DNA from: Gammaproteobacteria bacterium
Lineage (GTDB): Bacteria; Pseudomonadota; Gammaproteobacteria; Chromatiales; Sedimenticolaceae
Length of the DNA: 7,858 bases
Assembly: GCA_020445245.1 (NCBI GenBank)
Contig: JAGRHB010000078.1
Location: 1-7,858, forward strand
Direction: 5' to 3'
In this document: positions 6,697 through 7,858 of the stretch, one piece after another
Layout: every line of letters begins with the position of its first letter
Position numbering within the stretch: position 1 is the stretch's first letter
Translations under genes and position numbers: made by a program
Notes under the pieces: generated by a model
The model's input: the letters and a program-made list of their open reading frames with translations, nothing else
The model's database searches: none
Told to the model about the DNA's origin: nothing

Positions 6697-7858
6697 ATGA
6701 CGAACACAGATCCAGGATTGCTCGGCACACTCACCGACGTCTCCGGTGCATCCTTCGTCGCACGACTGCACTCGGTCGGTGAGCGCTTCGAGGGCTACCG
6801 TCAGGTCGGCGTCGAACACGTCGCCATCGGGCAGGTCGGCGCCTACACCATCGCACGTGGCCAGCACGAGCAGGTACTTTGCCAGATCGTGAGCGCATGG
6901 ACTGAGGCGCGCGGTCAGGAAACGGCGCGCCTGGTGCGGATGCTGCCACTCGGCGAAGTCACCGCCGACGGCCAGTTCTTTCGCGGCGTCGGACGATTCC
7001 CACCTCTGGAGACGCCTGTGTATATGGCCGAGGGCAACCAGCTCGAAGCGATGTTCGATTCGGTGCGACGCCACGGCCTGCACATCGGTCGCCTCAGCCA
7101 GCGTCCGGAACTGCGTGTGTTTGCCGATCCGACCCTGCTGTTCAACCGCCATCTGGCGATCCTCGGACAATCCGGGTCGGGCAAGTCCTGGGCGGTGAGC
7201 AGCCTGCTGCAGCGCACTGTCAAGCTGATGCCCAAGGCGCACATCGTGCTCCTCGATCTGCATGGCGAGTACGGCTGGCGTGATGCCAACGGCCGCTTTC
7301 ACAGCGCCTTCCCGGGCGACATGGTGCGACATGTCGATGCCCGCACGCTGGAGATCCCGTATTGGCTGCTGACCTATTCGGAACTGGTGGACCTGCTGGT
7401 CGACCGTACCGACCCGAATGCCTCGTTGCAGATCTCGTTCATGCGCGAGGTGTTGTACACGCTGCGCAAGAAGGGAAACTCGGATCTCGGGATCGATCGC
7501 CTGTCGGTGGACTCGCCGGTGCATTTCTCGCTCAAGGACCTGTACCTGCACTTCAAGCAGGCCAACGAGCAGCAGTTCGACTTCGGCAAGACGAAGGGGC
7601 CGCTGTTCGGTGCCTTCGACGAGTTCCTGGTGCGCTTCCAGGCGATGTTCAATGACTCGCGCTACGATTTTCTGTTCCGACCTCGCAAGCGCGTGAAATC
7701 CGCCGACCTCGAAGACCTGTTGCGCGACTTCATCGGTCTCGGTGAACCGAAGCGGCAGATAACCGTCATCGACCTGAGTGCGGTACCGCACGATGTGAGG
7801 CCGACGGTGTCATCACAGATCGGCCGCCTCGCATTCGAATTCAACTACTGGAATCCCT
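6697..7858 (+). CDS. HerA-like / DUF87 P-loop ATPase, 3'-truncated
   Basis: 387 codons are visible before the window ends without a stop. The N-terminal ~130 residues fit a HAS-barrel (LLGTLTDVSG...VGAYTIARG...FRGVGRFPPLETPVYMA). The FtsK/HerA-type ATPase core follows: Walker A GQSGSGKS (157-164; K163 and S164 contact nucleotide), then IVLLDLHGEYG (183-193), the characteristic HerA Walker-B-like strand with D187 and E191. Further on VIDLSAVPHDVRPTVSSQI (357-375) is a typical late core strand. The arginine finger and C-terminus are missing only because the window stops. HerA-type proteins are hexameric DNA translocases. They work with NurA in archaeal end resection, and in bacteria often form antiphage pairs with SIR2 or nuclease partners. 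The upstream neighbour is a divergent metabolic gene, so any partner must be downstream. Family call firm; biological role undetermined. Confidence 0.9.
   Translation, partial: MTNTDPGLLGTLTDVSGASFVARLHSVGERFEGYRQVGVEHVAIGQVGAYTIARGQHEQVLCQIVSAWTEARGQETARLVRMLPLGEVTADGQFFRGVGRFPPLETPVYMAEGNQLEAMFDSVRRHGLHIGRLSQRPELRVFADPTLLFNRHLAILGQSGSGKSWAVSSLLQRTVKLMPKAHIVLLDLHGEYGWRDANGRFHSAFPGDMVRHVDARTLEIPYWLLTYSELVDLLVDRTDPNASLQISFMREVLYTLRKKGNSDLGIDRLSVDSPVHFSLKDLYLHFKQANEQQFDFGKTKGPLFGAFDEFLVRFQAMFNDSRYDFLFRPRKRVKSADLEDLLRDFIGLGEPKRQITVIDLSAVPHDVRPTVSSQIGRLAFEFNYWNP

Noticed and set aside
6610..7791. A 393-codon minus-strand open frame opposite the HerA-like gene
   Set aside because: The plus strand here encodes a clear HerA ATPase with Walker A and a DxHGEY strand; the minus frame has no recognisable domain.

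Overview
The window looks like an ordinary piece of the chromosome of a high-GC gammaproteobacterium. Coding is dense, GC content is high by eye, and codon use looks uniform. The strongest taxonomic hint is a YadG/YadH-type ABC pair and a YfcA-type transporter that closely resemble their enterobacterial counterparts as I recall them. A sulfide:quinone-oxidoreductase-like flavoprotein would suit a sulfur-metabolising environmental lineage, but that is inference. I see no RNA genes, insertion sequences, CRISPR arrays or integration scars.

Layout. Positions 1-615 (+) hold the 3' part of an AraC-family regulator. It converges on a four-gene minus-strand cluster (4328 down to 641): ABC ATPase (yadG-like), ABC-2 permease (yadH-like), a UMF1/Atg22-type MFS transporter and a YugP-type membrane zinc metallopeptidase. 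The three junctions are a 4-bp ATGA overlap, a 1-bp TGATG overlap and a zero-gap TGA/ATG abutment, so this is almost certainly one translationally coupled operon. A 271-bp divergent intergenic region (4329-4599) follows. It carries an imperfect dyad and a 25-codon upstream ORF with a good Shine-Dalgarno (SD) sequence, which stops directly against the start of the next gene. That gene is a TauE/SafE (TSUP) transporter, yfcA-like, at 4603-5361 (+). It converges on a minus-strand SQR-like FAD oxidoreductase (5426-6553), with a GC-rich hairpin between the two. The flavoprotein has a near-consensus promoter with a 13-bp palindrome at the predicted transcription start. Divergent from it, a HerA/DUF87-type ATPase starts at 6697 and runs off the window end.

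Working together. The ABC operon exports or remodels something at the inner membrane; its substrate is unknown. A TSUP anion (possibly sulfite or organosulfonate) transporter beside an SQR-like flavoprotein could hint at sulfur handling, but the genes are convergent, not co-transcribed. The HerA-like ATPase is the only accessory-type gene. Any nuclease or SIR2-type partner would have to lie beyond the window. Points worth a second look: the in-frame upstream ORF before the TSUP gene, the missing central catalytic cysteine in the SQR-like protein, the promoter/palindrome arrangement, and the truncated HerA locus.
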